From Bacteroidales bacterium (lineage in GTDB: Bacteria; Bacteroidota; Bacteroidia; Bacteroidales; UBA1715), in contig JAFZTG010000060.1 in NCBI GenBank assembly GCA_017618935.1, forward strand, positions 1-6,264: DNA of 6,264 bases. The letters run 5' to 3'. The position numbers were made by a program, and so were the translations under genes. Below are positions 1 through 5,730 of this stretch, piece after piece. A model generated the notes under the pieces. The model saw nothing but the letters and a program-made list of their open reading frames with translations. It was not told the origin of the DNA and did no database searches. Position 1 is the stretch's first letter; every line of letters starts with the position of its first letter.

Positions 1-9
1 GTTTATACT

Positions 10-35
10 GGCTGCCGTAATACAACAGCCCTACA
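10..35. repeat. Palindromic intergenic repeat, copy 1
   Basis: Imperfect palindrome 10-30 (arms ggctg/cagcc plus an inner gta/tac pairing, two mismatched positions between them) followed by cctaca. A second copy lies at 433-458, identical at both ends and differing at five inner positions. Two pairs of these differences are compensatory, so the foldback is kept. No T-tract follows this copy on either strand, so unlike the second copy it is not an obvious terminator. The family is not named here; it behaves like a REP-type intergenic repeat. Confidence 0.6.
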
Positions 36-62
36 AAATTAGTCCTTTCGAACAAGGTGGCT

Positions 63-76
63 GTGCCGTTAGGCAC
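63..76. repeat. Short palindrome, gtgccgttaggcac type
   Basis: A five-base-pair stem (gtgcc/ggcac) with a gtta loop. A close relative (gtgccgtaaggtac) occurs at 115-128 inside the plus-strand terminator, so the two are probably copies of one repeat. It sits in a region of dense foldbacks and has no T-tract of its own. Confidence 0.5.
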
Positions 77-110
77 TTCCTATCGGTAGAAAACGATTAT
101 TTCTTCTATT

Positions 111-136
111 AAACGTGCCGTAAGGTACGTTTTTTT
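111..136 (+). terminator. Rho-independent terminator (plus strand)
   Basis: Stem aaacgtgcc (111-119) pairs with ggtacgttt (124-132) over nine positions with one G-U wobble. The loop is gtaa (120-123) and the 3' arm runs into T130-T136. This is the layout of an intrinsic terminator for a plus-strand transcript entering from the left edge of the window. No gene of such a transcript is visible here, so it would lie to the left of position 1. Confidence 0.6.
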
Positions 137-145
137 AGAAATATC

Positions 146-283
146 AAAAAATTTGAAAAGGGCGAGTGGCAAGGTCGAATTGCTCATCATCTCTTCATAA
201 ATGAAGCCATGCCACTGTTCCGCACATCGTGGCTCTACTCGAACCCTTTTCAATCCGCAAAAGCGGAAGTAACTATTAATTAC
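146..283 (-). ncRNA. Candidate small structured RNA
   Basis: Read on the minus strand, a promoter-like element (289-319) would start a transcript near 283. The transcript contains a short hairpin (267-254, tccgc/gcgga). It is then closed by a 13-bp outer stem: 251-244 with 155-162, a UU bulge at 243-242, and 241-237 with 163-167. Inside the stem are three possible hairpins: 233-229 with 215-211, 206-201 with 198-193, and 183-180 with 172-169, giving a four-way-junction shape. Three bases after the outer stem comes a run of six T (151-146), as in an intrinsic terminator. I do not recognise a known RNA family. It could instead be a mobile palindromic repeat or a leader of a gene left of the window. 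An open reading frame covers the same strand at 80-319, but its start lies upstream of the expected transcript, so I do not call it a gene. Confidence 0.35.
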
Positions 284-285
284 TT
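254..285. repeat. Paired dyads near the candidate RNA start
   Basis: Two adjoining foldbacks: tccgc-aaaa-gcgga (254-267) and aagtaa-ctattaa-ttactt (267-285). They lie at or just downstream of the expected start of the minus-strand transcript. They could be the 5' hairpin of that RNA or a binding site for a regulator; the sequence does not decide between these. Confidence 0.4.
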
Positions 286-288
286 TTG

Positions 289-319
289 CAAATATACAAC
301 AATAAATTTGATTTGTCAA
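289..319 (-). promoter_or_regulatory. Bacteroidota-type promoter (minus strand)
   Basis: On the minus strand, TTGAC (319-315) is followed by TATATTTG (296-289), which fits the group's TAnnTTTG -7 box. Exactly 20 bases separate the TTG from that box, close to the known spacing of this promoter class. The predicted start is around 283. On the opposite strand TACTTTTG (281-288) also fits TAnnTTTG but lacks a good upstream TTG, so the minus direction is preferred. Confidence 0.5.
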
Positions 320-379
320 TATTGAAAATCTACAGTATTCTTAACAACGATTACGCATAAAAAAGCCCTACCCGCCCCA

Positions 380-407
380 TCATTCCGACCGAAGGGAGAA
401 ATCTGCC
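380..407. repeat. Bacteroidota intergenic repeat, cattccgaccgaag type
   Basis: The stretch cattccgaccgaaggga, followed by gaaatctgcc, matches from memory a very common intergenic repeat in Bacteroidota genomes (general form tcattccgaacgaagtgaggaatctg). It forms an imperfect foldback. It lies downstream of the minus-strand surface-protein gene and its terminator. Assignment to that repeat family is by recall and was not searched. Confidence 0.5.
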
Positions 408-425
408 ACAACCACCTGATTGCAC

Positions 426-453
426 AAAAAAAGGCTGCCACAATGTGACAGCC
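426..453 (-). terminator. Rho-independent terminator of the surface-protein gene
   Basis: Hairpin 433-453 pairs ggctg/cagcc and cac(a)/(t)gtg with one mismatched position. On the minus strand it is followed at once by seven T (complement of A426-A432). It lies about 65-90 bases past the stop of the minus-strand gene ending at 519 and is probably that gene's terminator. The hairpin is also the second copy of the palindromic repeat seen at 10-35, so a repeat appears to be serving as a terminator. Confidence 0.7.
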
Positions 454-458
454 CTACA
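433..458. repeat. Palindromic intergenic repeat, copy 2
   Basis: Second copy of the element at 10-35. Both share ggctgcc at one end and acagccctaca at the other. The core differs at five positions, four of which are two compensating base-pair swaps (G-C to A-T and T-A to C-G). A fragment, agccctac, also occurs at 364-371 and may be a truncated third copy. Confidence 0.6.
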
Positions 459-479
459 TAAACCTCACGGTTTTGTGTT

Positions 480-507
480 GTAGAGACGCGATTAATCGCG
501 TCTCTAC
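480..507. repeat. Perfect 28-bp palindrome
   Basis: Each half reads gtagagacgcgatt on its own strand, giving 14 perfectly paired positions with no loop. It sits 11 bases past the stop of the minus-strand surface-protein gene, before the T-tract terminator at 426-453. The same or nearly the same palindrome is, from memory, frequent between genes in Bacteroidota and cyanobacteria. In RNA it would form a strong hairpin that could protect the 3' end of the message. Confidence 0.75.
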
Positions 508-518
508 TGAATTATTAA

Positions 519-2546
519 TTATTCTACAAGAAAACTATTGCGATACACTTGGTTTGTCTGCGTATTTTTCAAACTATACAGATACACGCCCTTGCCAAGG
601 CCTTTACCCACAACAAAACTGTTGCCGCTGGTTTGCATAGTATTTACTACCTTGCCCGTAACGTCGCTTATGGTGAGTTGGAACAAGTCGTTGCCAGCAT
701 TGTCGAATTCCAAAACGGCATAATCGCTGATTGGATTCGGATAGAGTTTCACCGTTGCGTCATACGGGATTTCAATAGCGGTGCTTTCCTCGTTTTTCAG
801 AATCGTGTACGTCAATGTGTTCATAGTGGTATTGGTGACAACGGCAGGATTGTAGTCGAAGAAAATGTGTGCCGTGTTTTCAATCACCGTATTGTCGGGC
901 AAATCGCGTTTTGCCTTGATTCTGTATTTCACAAAGCCGTGGCTTTCCGGCTCGTTCGTGGTGCTGTCGAGGAGCATAATGTCGTCGAATCGGAATTCCA
1001 CCACGCCATCGCTCGTGTAATTCGTCTTGAGGTTGTGACTTGCCGCCACCACCTCAAACGTTTCCAAATCCAAAGCTGAAGAAAGCGTGTCGATTACGAC
1101 GACGTTCTTTGCATAATAATTTCCCGTATTTTGGAAACGAATGGTATATGACAACGGCTCGTTCATCAACACAAGATTTTCGTCTGTAACTCCCATAGGG
1201 AACACGGTTTTATCGTTTGGGTCGAAGGAACATAGATTCTCAATATTTGTAGTATCACTACACAAAACAGATTCTGCATCCTTATATAATACAACAGATT
1301 CTAATAAGTCATTATCATTTAACCTCGAAGGCATTTCCAAAGTCAATCTTATCCATTTTTGTTCAAATGGGCGTATATCACCTATATTCCAATACATTGT
1401 TTTGGAGTCAACTGATATAGAATCGAATTTTAGTGAAGTAGAAAAAACATACTCAAATCGTGGGTCTATATCTAATTGTATGCATCCTTGTTCTACAGCG
1501 GTTCCCTTATTTTTAAAGAAAAGAAACATCTGAAAGTCTTCAAAACATACACCAGCATCTAATGATATTATGGATATTTCGGGTTTTCGTTCATCCTTTA
1601 TATTTTTTATTCCGAAATCAATTCCCGACACATTAGTTTTTCCCAACGAGACTTCTGTCATTGGTAAAGCGCCACTCTTCAAACCGTTGGACGTTGTTTC
1701 AGTGGTAAGTTTCCAATTGTCGGATAGTTGCGGAATTATTTGATAGACAGTTTCTTCACCACACGAAAAAGAGTATTTTCCTGCGTTGTCGGTTTGGGCG
1801 TACACACTATCGGGAAGAATAAGAAGTTTTTGTTGCGGCAACCCGTATTCTTCGCCATCCTGTATGCCATTTTCGTTTTCATCGAAAAACACCGTACCCG
1901 AAATATGTATTTTACCAGAACCGATAATCGGAGAAAGGGGCCCCCTAACAACAACTTCACATCTCGCTTCAAGACCATTAGACGTCATTGCAATTACAGT
2001 TGCAGTACCAGCATTTTGTCCTGTTACCAAGCCATCTTGATTCACTGTAATAACATCTGTATCATTATCATCTACAACAAATAACACCGTTGGATTAGAA
2101 ACAACTACAGGAGTAATTTGGGTAGTTATTAATTGGCTTTCTCCTTCTTCGAGTTCAAGATAAGGAGTCACACTTATAGATTCTACTTCTATCCACCTAA
2201 CTGTAACTTCACAGTCACTTACGAGACCATTGCTACAGTATACCCTTATAAATGTACTACCTTCACTTATACCTCGTATCAGACACTTACCTCGGTCTCC
2301 GATTTGAGTAAGGTTCGTGACTTCAACAATATTTGGGTCAAAACTCTCAAAATAAAAAGCAGGGGGAAACTCGTATTGAGAAGGATTATCACTATGAGTT
2401 ACAAATGTGGCTCCAAAATATTGGCTTTGTCCTAGTGCAAGTTCAAGAAACGGCCCGTCTTCTATATAAATGTATTCCACTAAATCTTGTCCCAGGGAGA
2501 CGACACTCCATAGAGCCATCATCCAAAAAGTAAAAATCTTTTTCAT
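519..2546 (-). CDS. Secreted multidomain surface protein with type IX sorting signal
   Basis: A 675-residue exported protein of unknown ligand, probably anchored to the cell surface or released. Residues 1-19 look like a signal peptide (MKKIF, hydrophobic core, cleavage near SLG-Q). Residues 22-117 and 118-201 resemble two tandem BIG2 Ig-like domains; both end in a similar SNGL..CEV strand. Residues 214-312 form an SdrD B-like domain (GTVFFDENENGIQDGEE, then DNAGKYSF). Residues about 315-437 are a poorly conserved middle part. Residues 438-583 start with CSFDPNDK, carry RFQNTGN and IFFDYNPAVVTN, and match a domain common before type IX sorting signals in Bacteroidota (DUF7619-like, by recall). 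Residues 599-675 are a type A sorting domain (LYPNPISD ... GKGVYLYSL). This predicts passage through the Sec and type IX systems. No catalytic domain is visible, so adhesion or a structural role is inferred. The gene has its own promoter and terminator. Base composition shifts sharply at the domain borders. Confidence 0.9.
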   Translation of the reverse strand: MKKIFTFWMMALWSVVSLGQDLVEYIYIEDGPFLELALGQSQYFGATFVTHSDNPSQYEFPPAFYFESFDPNIVEVTNLTQIGDRGKCLIRGISEGSTFIRVYCSNGLVSDCEVTVRWIEVESISVTPYLELEEGESQLITTQITPVVVSNPTVLFVVDDNDTDVITVNQDGLVTGQNAGTATVIAMTSNGLEARCEVVVRGPLSPIIGSGKIHISGTVFFDENENGIQDGEEYGLPQQKLLILPDSVYAQTDNAGKYSFSCGEETVYQIIPQLSDNWKLTTETTSNGLKSGALPMTEVSLGKTNVSGIDFGIKNIKDERKPEISIISLDAGVCFEDFQMFLFFKNKGTAVEQGCIQLDIDPRFEYVFSTSLKFDSISVDSKTMYWNIGDIRPFEQKWIRLTLEMPSRLNDNDLLESVVLYKDAESVLCSDTTNIENLCSFDPNDKTVFPMGVTDENLVLMNEPLSYTIRFQNTGNYYAKNVVVIDTLSSALDLETFEVVAASHNLKTNYTSDGVVEFRFDDIMLLDSTTNEPESHGFVKYRIKAKRDLPDNTVIENTAHIFFDYNPAVVTNTTMNTLTYTILKNEESTAIEIPYDATVKLYPNPISDYAVLEFDNAGNDLFQLTISDVTGKVVNTMQTSGNSFVVGKGLGKGVYLYSLKNTQTNQVYRNSFLVE

Positions 2547-2590
2547 AGCTTTCAGTATTTAAAAGTTAATAATTAGTTTTTTCAATAAGA

Positions 2591-2637
2591 CAAAGATAGA
2601 AACAAAAAGGTTACAAAATAATTGTTATTTTTTTTTT
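2591..2637 (-). promoter_or_regulatory. Promoter of the surface-protein gene
   Basis: On the minus strand TATCTTTG (2598-2591) is a perfect TAnnTTTG -7 box, 44 bases before the start codon. The upstream TTG is poorly placed (15 bases away instead of about 19-20), so the -33 element is weak. A run of ten A on the minus strand (2637-2628) lies where an UP-like element would sit and may compensate. No Shine-Dalgarno sequence precedes the ATG, as is usual in this phylum. Confidence 0.6.
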
Positions 2638-2671
2638 GATAAAAATCATATTTTGCAAAACATCGTCTTTA

Positions 2672-3568
2672 CTAGATTCTAGCCAAAATTTCCTCCGCCT
2701 TTGTTTCCTGCATTTTGAGAATGGCAAACCATTTCTTTCCCATATCTTTTAACGAGGCTCCAATGCTGTACAAATCATCATCAAGGATAAGAAATCGGTC
2801 ATGGGATTTTTTTAATCGTTTTACCACAATTGGCGGATATTGCGCATTGTGGCGGTCAATGTCAAGTTGAAGTTGCTCGCCAATGCTATATGTATAAATT
2901 GTTGCCGTCACGCCGTCGGCACGTTTGGCAAGCATTTTCAATGTGGTTTCATCTACATAATTGTCAATCAATACAATATGGTGTGTTGCAGATTTTATGA
3001 GTCGGCACACAATCTCGTATGCGTCAAAGATTTGCCCATCGAAGAATATGCCTTCAACTGGCGGTAATGAGGTTTTTACAAAGAAATCAATTTTATCTTG
3101 ATGGTCTTGAAGCAATTGGTCATAGTGTTGAAAATGATTTTGCATAGATTCTTCTATACGTTCAAATCGTTGATTTATAGCATATCCACGCAATAAGTAT
3201 TCTTTCAACACTTTGTTTGCCCATTGGCGAAACAAGGTGGCGTTACGTGAATTAACACGATAGCCAACAGAAAGAATTACATCCAAATTGTAAAACTTTG
3301 TCTTATAAAGTTGTTTCCCGTCATTACCCATATATTCCAAAATGGAATATGTGCCATTTTCATCCAATTCTCCTGATTTATAGATATTTGCTATATGTTT
3401 CGATATAGCAGGTTGGTTCACACCAAATAAATCTGCGATCTGCTGTTGCGTTAACCAGACCGTCTCGTCGTTCATTCTCACCTCCAGACGGATTGTATCG
3501 TCGGGATTATACAAAACAATTTCGCCATTGTTTGGCGCAAATTGTTGATTGTCAGGTAATCTTTCCAT
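2672..3568 (-). CDS. RhuM-family protein with C-terminal PLD-like domain
   Basis: A 298-residue, probably cytoplasmic protein. Residues 37-70 carry a helix-turn-helix-like segment (VWLTQQQIADLFGVNQPAIS). Residues 89-132 contain KTKFYNLDVILSVGYRVNS and FRQWANKVLKEYLLRGYAIN, which are hallmarks of the RhuM family (Virulence_RhuM). Residues 133-165 are charged and Gln-rich, perhaps a coiled linker. Residues 173-288 resemble a phospholipase D-like domain: FFDGQIFDAYE, IDNYVDE (201-207), then HDRFLILD (256-263) and IGASLKD. The last two are an HxKxxxxD-like motif with Arg in place of Lys, followed by a GS-like turn. Only one such motif is present, so activity would need a dimer, or the domain may only bind. 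RhuM genes are typical of accessory regions, near phage, restriction or toxin loci, but their biochemical role is unsettled. The gene appears to be transcribed alone, 125 bases upstream of the surface-protein gene, with no clear terminator between them. Confidence 0.85.
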   Translation of the reverse strand: MERLPDNQQFAPNNGEIVLYNPDDTIRLEVRMNDETVWLTQQQIADLFGVNQPAISKHIANIYKSGELDENGTYSILEYMGNDGKQLYKTKFYNLDVILSVGYRVNSRNATLFRQWANKVLKEYLLRGYAINQRFERIEESMQNHFQHYDQLLQDHQDKIDFFVKTSLPPVEGIFFDGQIFDAYEIVCRLIKSATHHIVLIDNYVDETTLKMLAKRADGVTATIYTYSIGEQLQLDIDRHNAQYPPIVVKRLKKSHDRFLILDDDLYSIGASLKDMGKKWFAILKMQETKAEEILARI

Positions 3569-3613
3569 GGTTTCATTTTTATTTTGCGACTATAAAAATA
3601 CCTTATCCATCTG

Positions 3614-3645
3614 CAAAGGTGCTTTGGTAAAGGCTTAGACAAAAA
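3614..3645 (-). promoter_or_regulatory. Possible promoter of the RhuM-like gene
   Basis: On the minus strand TTTTTG (3645-3640) is followed after 18 bases by CACCTTTG (3621-3614), which differs from TAnnTTTG only in its first base. The start codon is 46 bases downstream of the box. Order and spacing fit the phylum's promoter, but the -7 box is imperfect. Confidence 0.4.
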
Positions 3646-3710
3646 TAGAAATTTTAATTAAAAATGAAAAATAATAGAGATTAATTATCGTTCATAAATC
3701 TTGGCAAATG

Positions 3711-3741
3711 TTTTAAAATGAATCCAAAAAATTTAACTTTG
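3711..3741 (+). promoter_or_regulatory. Promoter of the coaX operon
   Basis: TAACTTTG (3734-3741) is a perfect TAnnTTTG box. A T-rich TTTT (3711-3714), 19 bases upstream, is a weak -33 element. Transcription would begin near 3748, only about six bases before the ATG at 3754, so the message would be nearly leaderless. This box lies downstream of the more distal in-frame ATG at 3718, which argues against that start. Confidence 0.6.
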
Positions 3742-3753
3742 CCTCGATTTACA

Positions 3754-4473
3754 ATGAAACTCATTATTGACATAGGAAATTCGAGAACAAAATTTTTCGT
3801 ATTTGACGGAAAAAATATCGTGTATTCCACGATTATCGACAATTCTCAACTTGAGAATATTTATCTCCCCTATGTTCATTGCATAGATTCTGGCATTATT
3901 TGTAATGTTTCCAACATTGAAAATGCTAACATTATCAATCAATTTCATAGCGTGAGATTCACAATTTTCACTCACGAAACGCCCATACCAATACAAATAC
4001 GTTATAAAACGCCTCAAACGCTCGGCTTGGATAGAATCGCGGCAGCAGTAGGCGCAACAAGCATTTCGAGCAACACAAACAAGTTAGTGATAGACCTCGG
4101 AACTGCCATTACGATTGATTTCGTAAACAAAGACAACGAATTTGTAGGCGGCAACATCTCACTCGGAATGCACAGTCGTTTTCGGGCATTGCACGAATTT
4201 ACAGGGAAATTGCCACTGTGTTCGGCACAAGAAACGACGACACTCACAGGTCAAGACACGTTTGAAGCGATTCAAAACGGGGTAATTCTCGGTATTTGTC
4301 ACGAACTCGACGGATATATCGACTCGTATTCATCTCAATATCAAAACCTTACAACATTTTTAACTGGAGGTGACTGTCTTTTCTTTGAAAAACGACTAAA
4401 AAATCACATCTTTGCACAGCAAAATTTAGTCGCCTTAGGACTATATACAATATTAAAGTACAATGAAGAATAA
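3754..4473 (+). CDS. coaX: Type III pantothenate kinase
   Basis: Phosphorylates pantothenate with ATP to 4'-phosphopantothenate, the first step of coenzyme A synthesis, in the cytoplasm. Type III enzymes belong to the ASKHA fold and are generally not inhibited by CoA. Visible motifs in the 239-residue product: DIGNSRTK (6-13, phosphate binding), GLDR (91-94, with the conserved Asp), DLGTAITID (114-122), GGNISLGM (132-139) and FLTGGD (202-207). Length fits the family. An in-frame ATG at 3718 would add 12 residues, but the family motif begins right after the Met at 3754 and the promoter box lies between the two, so 3754 is chosen. In GGNISLG the position that I recall as usually Pro (GGxIxPG) is Leu; the other motifs are intact. 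The 3' end overlaps the next gene by 11 bp, indicating co-transcription and perhaps coupled translation. Confidence 0.93.
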   Translation: MKLIIDIGNSRTKFFVFDGKNIVYSTIIDNSQLENIYLPYVHCIDSGIICNVSNIENANIINQFHSVRFTIFTHETPIPIQIRYKTPQTLGLDRIAAAVGATSISSNTNKLVIDLGTAITIDFVNKDNEFVGGNISLGMHSRFRALHEFTGKLPLCSAQETTTLTGQDTFEAIQNGVILGICHELDGYIDSYSSQYQNLTTFLTGGDCLFFEKRLKNHIFAQQNLVALGLYTILKYNEE

Positions 4474-5728
4474 AACAGGCCTACTTATAGGATTTTTATG
4501 TGTTTGTAGCACACTGTTCGCCCAAAGGCAAACGGCATCTCCATTGTCACGATACGGATATGGCAATTTCTACACCTACACCAATGCATACAACCAAGCA
4601 CTTGGCGGCATAGGCGTTGGTACGCAAAACAAGACACAACTGAATTTTCTGAATCCAGCGCAACAATCAGCCATCAAAGGCGAAACGTTCTTATTTAACG
4701 TAGGTCTTGGCGGTGATTTTCGTACCATAGAAGACAACGCATTAAAAAACACGACATCAAGCGTGGGACTGGAGTCTTTCTCATTTGCATTTCCCATCAT
4801 TGCAGACCGCTGGGGAGCAGCCGTAGGTCTATTACCATTCAACAGCGTTGGCTACTCCATCCAGACGTCAGATTCACTGACACGCTATAAATATAGCGGT
4901 ACGGGAGGAATTAACCAAATCGCATTCAGTACGGGATGCAGAGTATTCAAAGGATTGTCGTTAGGCGTCCAGGCAAGTTACATGTTCGGCACGACCGACT
5001 ACACGGGAGAAAATTATTTTGAGGAATCTGGCGCATACTACACAAGAAAAAATTTGGAATACAAGACCAACGGTTTTCTGTGGAACGCAGGCATACAATA
5101 TAAGTATGACATTAACGAGTCGTACTCATTCGTCATTGGAGCCACGTTCAGAACAATGCAACATCTTTCATACAAAGCAACTACATACTTTGGTTCGTAC
5201 ACCACCGGCGGCGTAACCGAAACGCAGAAAGACACCGCTACCCTTTCAAGTTTCTGTTCTACTACCGACATACCTACGGAATTTGCAGTGGGTATGAGTT
5301 TCTCAAAAGAGAACACTTATTTACTTGGAGTTGACTTCGGCATGCAAGATTGGAAGAACATCTCCTGCTACGGCAAGGTTGACAACAATCTTGAGCAAAC
5401 GAAATACGTCAAGTTTGGTGGCGAATATATCCCCGACTACAAATCTTCAAAATTCTACAAACGTACACCAATCCGTGTAGGATTCCATTATTCGGAATTG
5501 CCTATCATCATTCAACATAATGGTGAAAACGCACAAATCCAGGAATATGGCATTTCGCTTGGTTCACGAATCAAGTCGAAACAGACACAAAACAGACTAG
5601 AACTCTCGTTAGACTTTGGCAAGAGAGGAAATTCAAATTTGGCAAAATATTTGCAAGAGACATATATACAATTTAAATTAAATGTAACTTTGCAAGAAGT
5701 TTGGTTTACGAAACGAAAAATTAATTAA
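4463..5728 (+). CDS. Predicted outer-membrane beta-barrel protein
   Basis: A 421-residue exported protein. Residues 1-20 are a signal peptide (MKNKTG, hydrophobic stretch, STLFA before Gln21) with no lipobox. The mature start SPLSRYGYGNF, followed by ALGGIGVGTQNKTQLNFLNPA, resembles the N-terminal part of Bacteroidota outer-membrane proteins of the FadL/PorV-like kind. The rest alternates short Gly/aromatic-rich strands (for example FSFAFPIIADRWGAAVGLLP and LSLGVQASYMFG), as in a transmembrane barrel, and ends with strand-like YIQFKLNVTLQEVWF before a short basic tail. The function is not known; transport or assembly at the outer membrane is inferred from the fold only. It starts inside the end of coaX and stops 2 bp before the next gene, so all three probably form one operon. 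Confidence 0.8.
   Translation: MKNKTGLLIGFLCVCSTLFAQRQTASPLSRYGYGNFYTYTNAYNQALGGIGVGTQNKTQLNFLNPAQQSAIKGETFLFNVGLGGDFRTIEDNALKNTTSSVGLESFSFAFPIIADRWGAAVGLLPFNSVGYSIQTSDSLTRYKYSGTGGINQIAFSTGCRVFKGLSLGVQASYMFGTTDYTGENYFEESGAYYTRKNLEYKTNGFLWNAGIQYKYDINESYSFVIGATFRTMQHLSYKATTYFGSYTTGGVTETQKDTATLSSFCSTTDIPTEFAVGMSFSKENTYLLGVDFGMQDWKNISCYGKVDNNLEQTKYVKFGGEYIPDYKSSKFYKRTPIRVGFHYSELPIIIQHNGENAQIQEYGISLGSRIKSKQTQNRLELSLDFGKRGNSNLAKYLQETYIQFKLNVTLQEVWFTKRKIN
5685..5692 (+). promoter_or_regulatory. Possible internal promoter box
   Basis: TAACTTTG, identical to the box before coaX and also followed by gc, lies inside the last codons of the barrel gene, 38 bases before the ATG at 5731. That is a suitable distance for a secondary promoter of the downstream gene. 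No TTG is found at the expected spacing, so it may be chance within coding sequence. Confidence 0.3.
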
Positions 5729-5730
5729 CA

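Noticed and set aside
155..251. Integron attC-like site
   Set aside because: The inverted repeat lacks the GTTRRRY/RYYYAAC core sites and no integrase is present.
80..319. Minus-strand open reading frame of 79 codons
   Set aside because: The predicted promoter (289-319) lies inside its first codons, so the transcript would start after its ATG. It runs through several palindromes and a terminator, and no family is recognised. It resembles translated repeat DNA.
1..518. CRISPR array or tRNA gene
   Set aside because: The repeats are not evenly spaced and differ from one another, and no cloverleaf with acceptor and T-loop signatures could be drawn.
549..1079. Plus-strand open reading frame of 176 codons
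   Set aside because: Antisense shadow of the C-terminal part of the surface protein, which has clear domains and a sorting signal in the other strand.
2628..2637. Run of ten T as a plus-strand terminator
   Set aside because: No stable hairpin precedes it on the plus strand and no plus-strand gene ends there. It fits better as an A-tract upstream of the minus-strand promoter.
2648..2681. Palindromes around ttttgcaaaa and ctagattctag as a terminator of the RhuM-like gene
   Set aside because: Both are short, AT-rich and loopless, and on the minus strand they are followed by A rather than T runs.
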